This document shows positions 28,847 through 36,634 of a DNA stretch of 64,000 bases, piece by piece. Made by a program: the position numbers and the translations under genes. Under the pieces are notes generated by a model. It saw only the letters and a program-made list of their open reading frames with translations. It was not told the origin of the DNA and searched no databases. The stretch comes from UBA6522 sp963664945 (GTDB lineage: Bacteria; Pseudomonadota; Gammaproteobacteria; Steroidobacterales; Rariloculaceae), in the NCBI GenBank assembly GCA_963664945.1, contig OY761822.1, positions 5,332,001 to 5,396,000 of the forward strand, written 5' to 3'. Each line of letters begins with the position of its first letter. The first letter of the stretch is position 1.

Positions 28847-30295
28847 TTGACGCACGCAGATATCGGAGTGATAGGGCTCGCCGTAATGGGCGAAAACCTC
28901 GTCCTCAACATGGCCGGCCACGGTTTCACGGTCGCCGTTTACAACCGGACAACGTCGAGGGTCGACGACTTCATCGCCGGACGGGCGAACGGCAAGACGA
29001 TCGTCGGTACGCATTCGCTCGAAGAACTGTGCGCGAGGCTCAGAAAACCCCGGCGCATAATGATGATGATCAAGGCAGGCGCAGCGGTCGACAGGGTCAT
29101 CGAATCGCTGCTGCCGCATCTTCAGCCGGGCGACATCGTCATCGACGGCGGCAACAGCGAGTACCGGGACAGCGACAGAAGAACCGCCGAACTCGCCAGG
29201 AAAAACATCCTCTTTGTGGGCGCCGGAGTGTCGGGTGGGGAGGAAGGCGCGTTACTCGGCCCGAGCATCATGCCGGGCGGCCATCGGGATGCGTGGCCGG
29301 CCATAAGACCCCTGTTTCAGGCAATTGCGGCGAAAACGAATGAAGGCGAGCCGTGCTGTGACTGGGTCGGGACCGGCGGGGCCGGCCATTTTGTCAAGAT
29401 GGTCCACAACGGCATCGAGTACGCCGACATGCAGATGATCTGCGAGGCATACCAGGTGATGCGAGACGGCCTGCGCATGTCAAATGACGAAATGCATGCG
29501 GTCCTGGCTCGCTGGAACGACGGTGCGCTGAACAGCTACCTGATCGAGATCACGCGGGACATTCTCGCGTTCAGGGATGAGCACGGCAACGCAACCCTCG
29601 ATCTTGTCCTCGACAAGGCGGGTCAGAAGGGGACGGGAAAGTGGACCGCCGTCGCCGCGCTTGACTCGGGACAGCCTTTGTCCCTGATCGGCGAAGCTGT
29701 CTTTGCCCGATTCCTGTCCGCTCTCAAGGAAGAGCGTGTCAGGGCGCACAACGCGCTTTCAGGACCGGACGCGGGTTTTTCTGGCGACCGCGACGCGCTG
29801 GTCAACGATCTGGAACAGGCCCTCTACGCTTCCAAAATCGTCTCCTATGCGCAGGGATTTCAGCTCATGCAGGCGGTTTCGCGCGACAGAAACCGGGATC
29901 TCGACCTTGGAGCCATTGCCCTGATGTGGCGCGGCGGCTGCATCATTCGTTCCGCCTTTCTCGATAACATTCGTGACGCGTTCGAGCGGAATGCGGACTT
30001 GCCCAATCTGCTGTTGGATGCGTTTTTCACCGCCGCCATCGCAAACGCTCAGGCGTCGTGGAGGCGCGTGGTCGCCACAGCGGCGACTCTCGGGATTCCA
30101 ATGCCCTGCATCGGCGCTGCCCTCGCCTACTACGATGGCTACCGAACCGAACGGTTGCCGGCGAACCTGTTGCAAGCCCAACGCGACTACTTTGGCGCCC
30201 ATACGTACGAGCGAGTGGATGGACCGCGCGGCGAACCTTGCCACACGAACTGGACCGGAAAGAGCGGAACGTCGTCGTCGACATACGGCGACTGA
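28847..30295 (+). CDS. gnd: 6-phosphogluconate dehydrogenase (decarboxylating)
   Basis: This 482-residue enzyme makes ribulose 5-phosphate, CO2 and NADPH. It has the dinucleotide motif GLAVMGENL, the IDGGNSEYRDS and GVSGGEEGALLGPSIMPGG substrate loops, and the catalytic Lys/His region GHFVKMVHNGIEYADMQ. A TTG start follows a GGAG. The NADPH it yields could serve a DEH reductase, and with gluconokinase it links the locus to the pentose phosphate pathway. Its 3' end abuts the remnant of a GNAT toxin gene on the other strand. Confidence 0.95.
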   Translation: MTHADIGVIGLAVMGENLVLNMAGHGFTVAVYNRTTSRVDDFIAGRANGKTIVGTHSLEELCARLRKPRRIMMMIKAGAAVDRVIESLLPHLQPGDIVIDGGNSEYRDSDRRTAELARKNILFVGAGVSGGEEGALLGPSIMPGGHRDAWPAIRPLFQAIAAKTNEGEPCCDWVGTGGAGHFVKMVHNGIEYADMQMICEAYQVMRDGLRMSNDEMHAVLARWNDGALNSYLIEITRDILAFRDEHGNATLDLVLDKAGQKGTGKWTAVAALDSGQPLSLIGEAVFARFLSALKEERVRAHNALSGPDAGFSGDRDALVNDLEQALYASKIVSYAQGFQLMQAVSRDRNRDLDLGAIALMWRGGCIIRSAFLDNIRDAFERNADLPNLLLDAFFTAAIANAQASWRRVVATAATLGIPMPCIGAALAYYDGYRTERLPANLLQAQRDYFGAHTYERVDGPRGEPCHTNWTGKSGTSSSTYGD

Positions 30296-30310
30296 GCGAG
30301 GCATGGGCTT

Positions 30311-30419
30311 TCATGTCCTGGGCCGCTCGAGTCTTCAGGTAGGCATCGAGCTCGGATACACCGCAGGAAAAGGAATTCCGGTCGTGGGCACCCTTGTCGA
30401 GTACCGTCGTGGAGGTCAC
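30311..30419 (-). pseudogene. Truncated GNAT-family toxin (TacT/AtaT-like), N-terminal remnant
   Basis: A GTG at 30419, six bases after the antitoxin stop, begins a frame reading KGAHDRNSFSCGVSELDAYL, then KTRAAQDMKAHA. This matches the N-terminus of GNAT toxins paired with DUF1778 antitoxins (HDR..F.CG...L..YL). After about 36 residues the frame runs into the 3' end of gnd and loses all similarity, so the acetyl-CoA-binding part, over 100 residues, is missing. The toxin should be inactive. The lower coordinate is approximate. Confidence 0.75.
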
Positions 30420-30425
30420 GAACTC

Positions 30426-30686
30426 TCAGGCTTGGTAGCGCTCGGCAGCCTCGCGGAGTCGCGTGTTCGGCTGGGGCGGGCTGAGCAACGCTTCGGCCAA
30501 AACTGCGCTGTCCCGGGCAGTTAGCTGCATGACCTCAAAGTCCTTGATCGTTTCCACGGCGGCCTTTTGAACGGCGTCAAGCACAAAGTCCGTCATTTTT
30601 CTGCCGGACAACTCCACCGCGCGGTCAATCAGCGCACGCTGTTCCTTGCTGCACCGTACATCAATTCTTGCTGTCGCCGTAGCCAT
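30426..30686 (-). CDS. DUF1778 ribbon-helix-helix antitoxin (TacA/AtaR-like)
   Basis: This 86-residue protein has an N-terminal ribbon-helix-helix (ARIDVRCSKEQRALIDRAVELSG...MTDFVLDAV) and a C-terminal toxin-binding tail ending LREAAERYQA. DUF1778 proteins bind their own promoter and neutralise GNAT toxins that acetylate charged tRNAs. I used the ATG giving MATATARIDVR; ATGs 15 and 27 bases earlier are possible. The paired toxin downstream is truncated, leaving this antitoxin orphaned. Confidence 0.85.
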   Translation of the reverse strand: MATATARIDVRCSKEQRALIDRAVELSGRKMTDFVLDAVQKAAVETIKDFEVMQLTARDSAVLAEALLSPPQPNTRLREAAERYQA

Positions 30687-31180
30687 CGTCCGGTGCTCCA
30701 TTGTTGGACACAACTGTACGGCAAACCTACGTACACATCAATGCGGTTCAGACGTGGCAAGGAGTTCATTCTTGTCAACTGGGTCATGTGTGTGGAGCTT
30801 CTGCGCGCCATATAGTGCGCAAGCAGCCCGGCCAGATCCAGATCCTCGGACGGCGAGCGCGTCCAGCCCGAGCCGCTGGAGTGCCCACCCGACCAGCCGG
30901 CGTCGTAGGTTCAGCCCTGTTCCCGCAGTTGGCGCTCGAATTCTTCCGCCAAGTCCTGCACCGGCAGGTCCGTCTCCAGTTCGATCTCGCTGCTCCCGAT
31001 GAATTCCAGGTCGCTGTGCTCTGAATGGGGTTGGCCATCCTTTGGTTATTTCTGCGAAAGTTACCAACCGTTCCGCAAGTCGGCGTCGGCGGTGATTTCG
31101 CTTCCGGATTGATTTCCGGCACCACAAAGGGCCAAGATTCCCTTTCTGACCGCCGACTAACGTGAGCGGGAGCGATCAAT
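30687..31180. other. Intergenic stretch with a possible gene remnant
   Basis: These 494 bases lie between the divergent antitoxin and Septu genes. On the minus strand around 30928-31055 a frame without a usable start reads HSDLEFIGSSEIELETDLP, then VQDLAEEFERQLREQG and a stop, with an amphipathic, protein-like composition. I do not recognise it; it may be the tail of a lost gene. The promoter of ptuA should lie near 31100-31180. Confidence 0.35.
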
Positions 31181-32437
31181 ATGCGATTCCAATCCCTATA
31201 TGTGAAGGACTTCCGCGGTATTCGGACGCTCATTGTCGACTTTGAGCCAGACCTCACAGTCATTGTCGGCCGCAACGGCGCCGGAAAGACATCGATTCTC
31301 GATGCCCTGGGCGAGCTTTCGCGCTTCATTAGAGCTCATCTCAAGCAGGGAAGACGCCATGTAATGAGTCAACAATTGTCATCTCGGGATGTTCGATCGC
31401 AAGCATTAGAATTCTTGCTGAGTTTGAAGTTCGATCCGGGGGACGGTTGGTCAGATTCGGGCGACCGGGACTTGCTGCATCTGAAGTGTGTCGTCAATTC
31501 CGAAAGCTACGACTTGAATTATCTGAACAAGCTGATGCAATGGTCTGATCAGGCCAAGGCACAGCCGCGTTTTGTTTACTATCGACAGAACCGGGCATTC
31601 CAGAAGGAAACTCGTTCTACGGCGCGCAGGCCAGACCGAACGCTTGATCCGGAATATGTGCAGAACCTGTCTCTGGCCGAGGACCTTCAGGCGATCGGCG
31701 ATCTCGAGGCATGGTGGAACGAGCGCGACGCGCAGGAGGCGCGCGTCGTTCGAGACAGCGATCCGAAGTACCGCGATCCGCAACTAGAGGCCATTCGAAA
31801 ACTTGTCACCCGGATCGATGAATTCAGCGGGATCAACTACTCGTCTACGGCGTTGCCCCCCGGGTTGCGTTTGCTGAAGCCCGACGGAACGGCCATCCAC
31901 GTCAGCGGCCTGTCTGCCGGTGAGCGTTCTTACATCATCCTGCTGGCCGACTTGGCCCGACGCCTACAAGTGTTCGCTCCGGAACAACCGCTGGAAGAAA
32001 TCCCTGCGATCGTGTTGATTGACGAAGTGGAACTCAACCTGCACCCGGCCTGGCAGAGCCAGATTGCGCCCACACTGACCAAAGTATTCAAAGCATGCCA
32101 ATTTATCGTCACGACACATTCGCCGCAGGTTCTCTCGGGAATCGAGAACAGGAACGTGCGCGTTCTTCGCCAGACAGCATCGGGCCCAACCGAGGCAACG
32201 GTTCCACTCAGCACCAGAGGCCGCACCAGCAACTATCTGCTGGAAGGGGTTTTGGGCGCGTCTGAACGCTTTCCACCCATAGATAAACTGGTCGAAGACT
32301 TCAATGACGCAATTGACCGCAAGGACTCCGCAACCGCGGAGAAAGAACTCTCCAGACTCGAAAAGGAACTCGCGGACGACACGCCGACGCTTCTGGTGTT
32401 GCGCAAACGGCTGAGGAGATTGCGAGGGAACGAATGA
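31181..32437 (+). CDS. ptuA: Septu defence ATPase PtuA
   Basis: This 418-residue AAA/ABC-type (SMC-like) ATPase shows Walker A GRNGAGKTS (30-38), the ABC-like signature LSAGERSYI (244-252), Walker B AIVLIDEVE (276-284) and the H-loop TTHSPQ (311-316). It is coupled by an ATGA overlap to an HNH nuclease of the PtuB family, which identifies the pair as Septu, an anti-phage system in which PtuA complexes with the nuclease. No retron reverse transcriptase or msr/msd is visible next to it, so it is standalone Septu and not a retron effector. No truncation or missing motif is visible. Confidence 0.87.
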   Translation: MRFQSLYVKDFRGIRTLIVDFEPDLTVIVGRNGAGKTSILDALGELSRFIRAHLKQGRRHVMSQQLSSRDVRSQALEFLLSLKFDPGDGWSDSGDRDLLHLKCVVNSESYDLNYLNKLMQWSDQAKAQPRFVYYRQNRAFQKETRSTARRPDRTLDPEYVQNLSLAEDLQAIGDLEAWWNERDAQEARVVRDSDPKYRDPQLEAIRKLVTRIDEFSGINYSSTALPPGLRLLKPDGTAIHVSGLSAGERSYIILLADLARRLQVFAPEQPLEEIPAIVLIDEVELNLHPAWQSQIAPTLTKVFKACQFIVTTHSPQVLSGIENRNVRVLRQTASGPTEATVPLSTRGRTSNYLLEGVLGASERFPPIDKLVEDFNDAIDRKDSATAEKELSRLEKELADDTPTLLVLRKRLRRLRGNE

Positions 32438-33063
32438 GAGGCAGTCACGCGAAGAGCGAGCCGCAAGAACTGACCGACTGGCTGGCCCAGGAGAATGAGA
32501 ACTGGCAACCGCAATACCCGTTCCCTGGCGACATTCGCCGGCCTGTCGTGGACGGCCTGGCCGAGGCACAGCGCGGACTTTGCGTCTATTGCGGGCGCAA
32601 GTTGGACCTTTCCGCGTCAGGCAAGTCGTACCATATCGAGCACTTCAGACCAATATCCGCCTACCCCGATCATGAGGTCTCCCTTGCCAATCTCTTCCTG
32701 AGCTGCGGACAGGAAACCGAGACAGGCAACCGTTCAGAAACGTGCGGAACGGCCAAGGAAAACTGGTTCGATGAAATCCTGCACGTGGAACCAGACTACC
32801 CCGCGTGCACCGACCGCTTTCAATTCTCTCTGACCGGACGTGTCAGGGCTGCCGGCAACGACAACGGCGCGGCCCGGATGATGATCGAAAAGCTCAACCT
32901 CAATCACCCGGAACTGAAGAGGGAGCGCGAGGAAATCCAATTGGCGATCGATGGCCCGGAAGAAGAGGCACTCGGCCATGCAGACTTCATCGACCCAGTG
33001 CACGGGACCGTTCAAAGCTACGCTCACATGGCGTGCCAACGATTTGGCACGCTCATTCCATAG
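32434..33063 (+). CDS. ptuB: Septu HNH endonuclease PtuB
   Basis: This 209-residue HNH nuclease of the retron/Septu family has Zn ligands Cys50-x2-Cys53 (CVYCGRKL), the HNH core HIEHFRP (67-73), Asn86 in NLFLSC and Cys91, plus a CGTAKENW segment. PtuB is the DNA-cleaving subunit activated through PtuA. The start ATG overlaps the ptuA stop. Directly after its stop (33074-33110) lies a duplicated piece of the hipA 5' coding sequence, a sign of recombination at this boundary. Confidence 0.87.
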   Translation: MRGSHAKSEPQELTDWLAQENENWQPQYPFPGDIRRPVVDGLAEAQRGLCVYCGRKLDLSASGKSYHIEHFRPISAYPDHEVSLANLFLSCGQETETGNRSETCGTAKENWFDEILHVEPDYPACTDRFQFSLTGRVRAAGNDNGAARMMIEKLNLNHPELKREREEIQLAIDGPEEEALGHADFIDPVHGTVQSYAHMACQRFGTLIP

Positions 33064-33073
33064 TCGCTCGACT

Positions 33074-33110
33074 GCTCCACGTTCATGTGGAACGCCATGG
33101 GGAGACACTC
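33074..33110 (+). repeat. Duplicated hipA 5' fragment, copy 1
   Basis: This 37-bp stretch matches 34313-34349, inside the start of hipA, at 35 of 37 positions. In frame it reads LHVHVERHGETL, against LHVHVELHGETL in hipA. Together the copies bracket about 1.2 kb holding the small membrane protein, the IS481 fragment and hipB. Confidence 0.8.
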
Positions 33111-33131
33111 AGTCCTCAATCGGGAAATAGC

Positions 33132-33440
33132 ATGGAAAATGAAATTCGCACGTTTCTGTGCTGGTTCGCACTCGTTCTCGCCATGCTGGCCTGGTTGCCG
33201 AGCCTGGCGCCCTTTACACCGGCCGTGCTCGTCACCTTTATCACATTGCCCGTGGGACTTGCATGTATCAGTGCGACCCCCAGGCTGGCGATCGCGACCG
33301 TGTACTGGTCGGTAGCAACTCTCGTGGCGAGCCCCATGTTTTTCGACGCCCCGGGAGAGTTGATACTCTCGACACTGTTGGGTGGCATGGCGTTAGGCGC
33401 TGGGTTGTCGCTGGACTACTGGCGCAAGCGTTGTGCTTAG
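33132..33440 (+). CDS. Small membrane protein of unknown function
   Basis: This 102-residue protein has three to four hydrophobic segments (about residues 7-24, 29-46, 50-70 and 78-95) and a basic C-terminus (YWRKRCA). I do not recognise a family. It begins 68 bases after ptuB, same strand, across the hipA remnant, so it could be a third Septu gene, but the interruption makes an unrelated passenger more likely. The ATG at 33132 is the only start that precedes the first membrane segment cleanly. Confidence 0.5.
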   Translation: MENEIRTFLCWFALVLAMLAWLPSLAPFTPAVLVTFITLPVGLACISATPRLAIATVYWSVATLVASPMFFDAPGELILSTLLGGMALGAGLSLDYWRKRCA

Positions 33441-33507
33441 CGAGAAACAGCTTACACAGTATTCCGGAGCCATGGTTTACACATTGGGCATTTGGGAGAG
33501 AGTCCCG

Positions 33508-33717
33508 ATGCCGTGGAAAGAGTGTAAACGCATGGACGAACGACTTCGCTTTATTGCCCGATTGCTGGAAGGCGAGAAGATGACGCCGTTGTGCCGGGAG
33601 TTCGGGATTTCCCGGGTCACCGGTTACAAGATATTCAACCGCTACAAGACCTGCGGGCTGGATGCATTGAATGATCGGTCCCGCCGGCCATATCGACACG
33701 CCACTCATCTCGGGTAG
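33508..33717 (+). pseudogene. IS481-family transposase, N-terminal fragment
   Basis: The frame starts MPWKECKRMDERLRFIARLL and continues through the helix-turn-helix CREFGISRVTGYKI to GLDALNDRSRRPYRHA, matching the N-terminus of IS481 transposases. It stops after about 69 residues, with the rve/DDE catalytic domain entirely missing. It marks an old insertion and deletion event in the island. Confidence 0.8.
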
Positions 33718-33981
33718 TGTTAACAGGCCCCAACTCACGGGCGACTGAATTGACCCTTGGCTCTGACTCTTGGTAGAGGTCGTCTTGTTGGGCCGGCGCT
33801 CTTGTTGACTCGTGCGAATGACCTCATAGAAAGCCTATTAAGTTCATAATACTTTTCTAAAAACACTTTTATAACCAGTTTAATGGACATTAATTAGGAT
33901 TATTGATACCCTTTCAATGTCATTTGGCGTTCAGAGTCGTGAACGTAAACCCGCATTCCCGATCGCAAAAGGGGTCAATCC
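33718..33981. promoter_or_regulatory. AT-rich region before hipB
   Basis: No gene is visible. The last 150 bases are markedly AT-rich compared with the rest of the window (for example TTTTATAACC at 33868-33877 and TTAATTAGGATTATTGATAC near 33890). It probably contains the hipBA promoter and the HipB operator, which I cannot place. Confidence 0.4.
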
Positions 33982-34296
33982 ATGGCAATTCGAGGGTCGT
34001 TGCCAATTCCAGTAGAAACCAGGCTGCGCAAGCTTGGCTCCGACCTGCGCGATGCACGGCGACGTCGGCGTATCCCGACCCGGATCATGGCCGAACGGGC
34101 CGAAATCAGCCGTACCACCCTGAACAAACTGGAAAAGGGCGATCCCGGCGTCGGCATGGGCACATACGCAACTATCCTGTTCATCCTCGGCCTCCTGGAC
34201 CGTCTGGCCGAGTTGGCCGATGTTCGCCACGACGAGTTGGGCCTGGACCTTGCCGATGAACTATTGCCGCAGCGTATCCGCCGCTCCCGCTCGTAG
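33982..34296 (+). CDS. hipB: XRE-family regulator, HipB-like antitoxin
   Basis: This 104-residue protein has one HTH_3 domain (residues about 17-75) with MAERAEISRTTLNKLEKGDPGVG as the DNA-binding core, typical of HipB-type antitoxins. It is followed 5 bases later by a hipA remnant. HipB normally represses its operon and neutralises the HipA kinase. Here its partner appears inactivated, so it may persist only as a regulator. Confidence 0.8.
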   Translation: MAIRGSLPIPVETRLRKLGSDLRDARRRRRIPTRIMAERAEISRTTLNKLEKGDPGVGMGTYATILFILGLLDRLAELADVRHDELGLDLADELLPQRIRRSRS

Positions 34297-34301
34297 CCAG
34301 G

Positions 34302-34926
34302 ATGAACCGGGAGCTCCACGTTCATGTCGAACTCCATGGGGAGACACTCCCCGTCGGGCAACTCTGGTCTCGATCGCGGCGCGGCCGGGAAAGCGCTTCG
34401 TTTCGCTATGACGAGCGCTGGCTCACGCACCCCGAGCGGTTCGCTCTGGAACCAGCGCTGATACTTGGTCCCGGACCGCATCACACGCCGACCGGCCGGG
34501 CGCTGTTCGGTGCGCTCGGAGACTCTGCGCCCGATCGCTGGGGACGGGCTTTGATGGCGCGTGCGGAGCGGCGCGTGGCGCGTGCGGAAAAACGCCCTCC
34601 CACCTCTTTGACCGAGCTCGATTACCTAAGGTTGGGTGCTCCCGCCCGCGTACGACCTGAACCCCATGCCGGCTGACCTCAAGCCCCGTTTTCTCTCAAC
34701 GGCAATCGATCTGGACGACACTCAGGCCTTGATCGAACTCGCCGTCGAAACGGCGCCTTACTACGATCTTTCGACAAGTGACGCCCGCCGTATTGCCAGA
34801 GAGGCGGCGGAACGTATCCGACGCTGGCGCGACGTTGCCAAGCGGCTGGGACTAGCCCGGCCGGCAATCGAGAGAATGGCCTCGGCGTTCGAACATGCCG
34901 ATCAGACTATTGCCATGACGTTTTGA
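34302..34926 (+). pseudogene. hipA: hipA toxin kinase with internal deletion
   Basis: The first frame (from ATG 34302) gives the HipA N-terminal subdomain: LHVHVELHGETLPVGQLW, FRYDERWL and GALGDSAPDRWGRALM, about 110 residues to TELDYLRLGAP. From about 34636 another frame resumes with the HipA C-terminus (PAYDLNPMPADLKPRFLST through MASAFEHAD). HipA proteins are about 400-440 residues; roughly 200 central residues with the kinase P-loop and catalytic Asp are missing, and the join is out of frame. The toxin should be dead. Confidence 0.85.
34313..34349 (+). repeat. Duplicated hipA 5' fragment, copy 2
   Basis: This is the hipA-internal copy of the 37-bp direct repeat also present just after ptuB (33074-33110), with two mismatches. 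It is the probable source copy because it lies in the correct hipA frame. Confidence 0.8.
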
Positions 34927-34928
34927 CT

Positions 34929-35005
34929 TGGTGGGCCCGGTAGGATTCGAACCTACGACCAAGGGATTATGAGTCCCCTGCTCTGACCAACTGAGCTACA
35001 GGCCC
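34929..35005 (-). tRNA. tRNA with CAT anticodon (Met elongator or Ile2)
   Basis: A complete 77-nt cloverleaf reads from 35005 downward: acceptor GGGCCTG pairing with CGGGCCC, D-arm AGCTCAGTTGGTCAGAGC, anticodon CAT at 34971-34969 in loop CTCATAA, T-arm GTAGGTTCGAATCCTAC, and encoded CCA. Whether the CAT is read as Met, or as Ile after lysidine modification, cannot be settled by sequence alone. Its 3' end faces the defence/toxin zone, the orientation used by tRNA-targeting integrases, but I found no att duplication. Confidence 0.95.
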
Positions 35006-35104
35006 GCCAGAAGCGAAGATTACCACCACCGGGAACGCGGATGTCCGCTTTCCCTATTTGCGCTCCGGGCTGTACGATAATCGCCAGAGTAAGGAGCGCC
35101 AGCG

Positions 35105-36634
35105 ATGATCGACACCACACTTCAAGTCATTTCGGTCCTGGTCTATACATTCGTCCTCGTTGTCGGAGTGGGCGTTCTGGTGCTGGCGATCCTGTTCGTC
35201 AAGGACGTATCCCAGACCAAAAACGCGATCCGCAGGAATTTTCCCGTCATCGGCCGATTCCGCTCGCTGTTCGTGCACCTCGGCGAATTCTTCCGTCAGT
35301 ACTTCTTCGCGATGGACCGCGAGGAACTGCCGTTCAACCGGGCGGAGCGATCCTGGGTCGACCGCGCTTCGCTGGGGACGGACAACACGATCGCGTTCGG
35401 CTCGACCCGGGACCTTCGGCCCGTGGGTACGGTCATCTTCGTCAACTGCGCCTATCCCGTGCTGGAGCAGGATGTTTACGAACCCGAGCCCGTAACCCTG
35501 GGTCCGTACTGCGCGCATCCCTATATCAGCTCATCGCTGTTCAATATCTCCGGCATGAGCTACGGGGCCATTTCGCGACCGGCCGCACTGGCGCTCTCCA
35601 ACGGCGCTCGCATGGCCGGATGCTGGCTCAACACCGGGGAGGGCGGGCTGTCCCCCCATCACCTTGCCGGCGGAGCGGACATCGTGTTTCAGATTGGGAC
35701 GGCCAAGTACGGAGTCTGCGATGAACCCGGGAAGCTCTCGGAAGAGAAACTGCGCCAGGTGGCCGCGCACGATCAAGTAAGAATGTTCGAAATCAAGCTG
35801 AGCCAGGGTGCGAAACCCGGCAAGGGAGGCATCCTTCCCGGGGCCAAGGTCACAGAAGAGATCGCGGCCATACGGGGAATTCCGGTAGGACAGGACTCCA
35901 TTAGCCCGAATCGCCATCTCGAGGTGGACAGCGCATCGGACCTGCTGGACCTGGTCGACCGCGTGCGCGCGACCACCGGCAAACCCACCGGATTCAAGTC
36001 GGTCATCGGCGCCTACGGCTGGCTGGACGACCTGTTCGAGGAGATCCGGAAACGAGGCATCGAGAGTGCGCCGGACTTCATCACCGTGGACAGCGGAGAT
36101 GGCGGCACCGGCGCCGCGCCCATGCCACTCATGGACAACGTGGGGCTGCCCATTCGCGAAAGCCTGCCTCTAGTGGCCGACCGGCTCGACGCCTTCGGCC
36201 TCCGCGATCGAATCAGGGTCATCGCCAGCGGCAAGCTCGTTACCCCGGCCGAAGCGGCCTGGGCGTACTGCGCAGGCGCCGACTTCGTGGTGTCGGCCCG
36301 AGGCTTCATGTTCGCCCTGGGCTGCATCCAGGCTCTGCAGTGCAACCGGAACACCTGCCCCACCGGCATCACGACTCACAAGAGGCGCCTGCAGAAGGGA
36401 CTCAATCCGGAAAACAAGGCGATCCGCGTCAATCATTACGCCCGCCAGATGAGCAAGGAAATCGAAATCATCGCGCACTCATGCGGAGTACGCGAACCAC
36501 GCAGACTACGCCGCTACCACTGCCGGATCGTCACCGAAACCGGCCGCTCCGTCCCCCTGGACGCACTCTACCCGAACGTCGCCCCAACCGAGGCGCGTGT
36601 TCGGGGTTGGGAGTCCGTGAATTCAGTCGAATAG
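35105..36634 (+). CDS. FMN-binding glutamate synthase-family protein
   Basis: This 509-residue protein has an N-terminal membrane helix (residues 10-32) and a Glu_synthase FMN/alpha-beta barrel domain. Landmarks are MSYGAISRPAALALSNGA, GEGGLSPHH, FEIKLSQGAKPGKGG, GDGGTGAAP, and the Cys cluster CNRNTCPTGITT of the iron-sulfur/FMN domain. The glutaminase and N-terminal domains of classical GltB are missing, so it is the standalone type seen in many bacteria, with unproven activity. Its last 12 bases overlap convergently with the DUF6152 gene. Confidence 0.88.
   Translation: MIDTTLQVISVLVYTFVLVVGVGVLVLAILFVKDVSQTKNAIRRNFPVIGRFRSLFVHLGEFFRQYFFAMDREELPFNRAERSWVDRASLGTDNTIAFGSTRDLRPVGTVIFVNCAYPVLEQDVYEPEPVTLGPYCAHPYISSSLFNISGMSYGAISRPAALALSNGARMAGCWLNTGEGGLSPHHLAGGADIVFQIGTAKYGVCDEPGKLSEEKLRQVAAHDQVRMFEIKLSQGAKPGKGGILPGAKVTEEIAAIRGIPVGQDSISPNRHLEVDSASDLLDLVDRVRATTGKPTGFKSVIGAYGWLDDLFEEIRKRGIESAPDFITVDSGDGGTGAAPMPLMDNVGLPIRESLPLVADRLDAFGLRDRIRVIASGKLVTPAEAAWAYCAGADFVVSARGFMFALGCIQALQCNRNTCPTGITTHKRRLQKGLNPENKAIRVNHYARQMSKEIEIIAHSCGVREPRRLRRYHCRIVTETGRSVPLDALYPNVAPTEARVRGWESVNSVE

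Noticed and set aside
31181..33063. Effector part of a retron (Ec78-like)
   Set aside because: PtuA/PtuB-type proteins accompany some retrons, but no retron reverse transcriptase or msr/msd is adjacent; the reverse transcriptase at 59.6-60.9 kb has group II intron features.
33132..33440. Third gene of the Septu system
   Set aside because: Same strand and close, but a hipA fragment lies between it and ptuB, and I recognise no link to known Septu parts; kept only as a membrane protein of unknown function.
34929..35005. tRNA-integrated genomic island with att sites
   Set aside because: The tRNA borders the defence zone in a suitable orientation, but I found no copy of its 3' end further left and no integrase gene.
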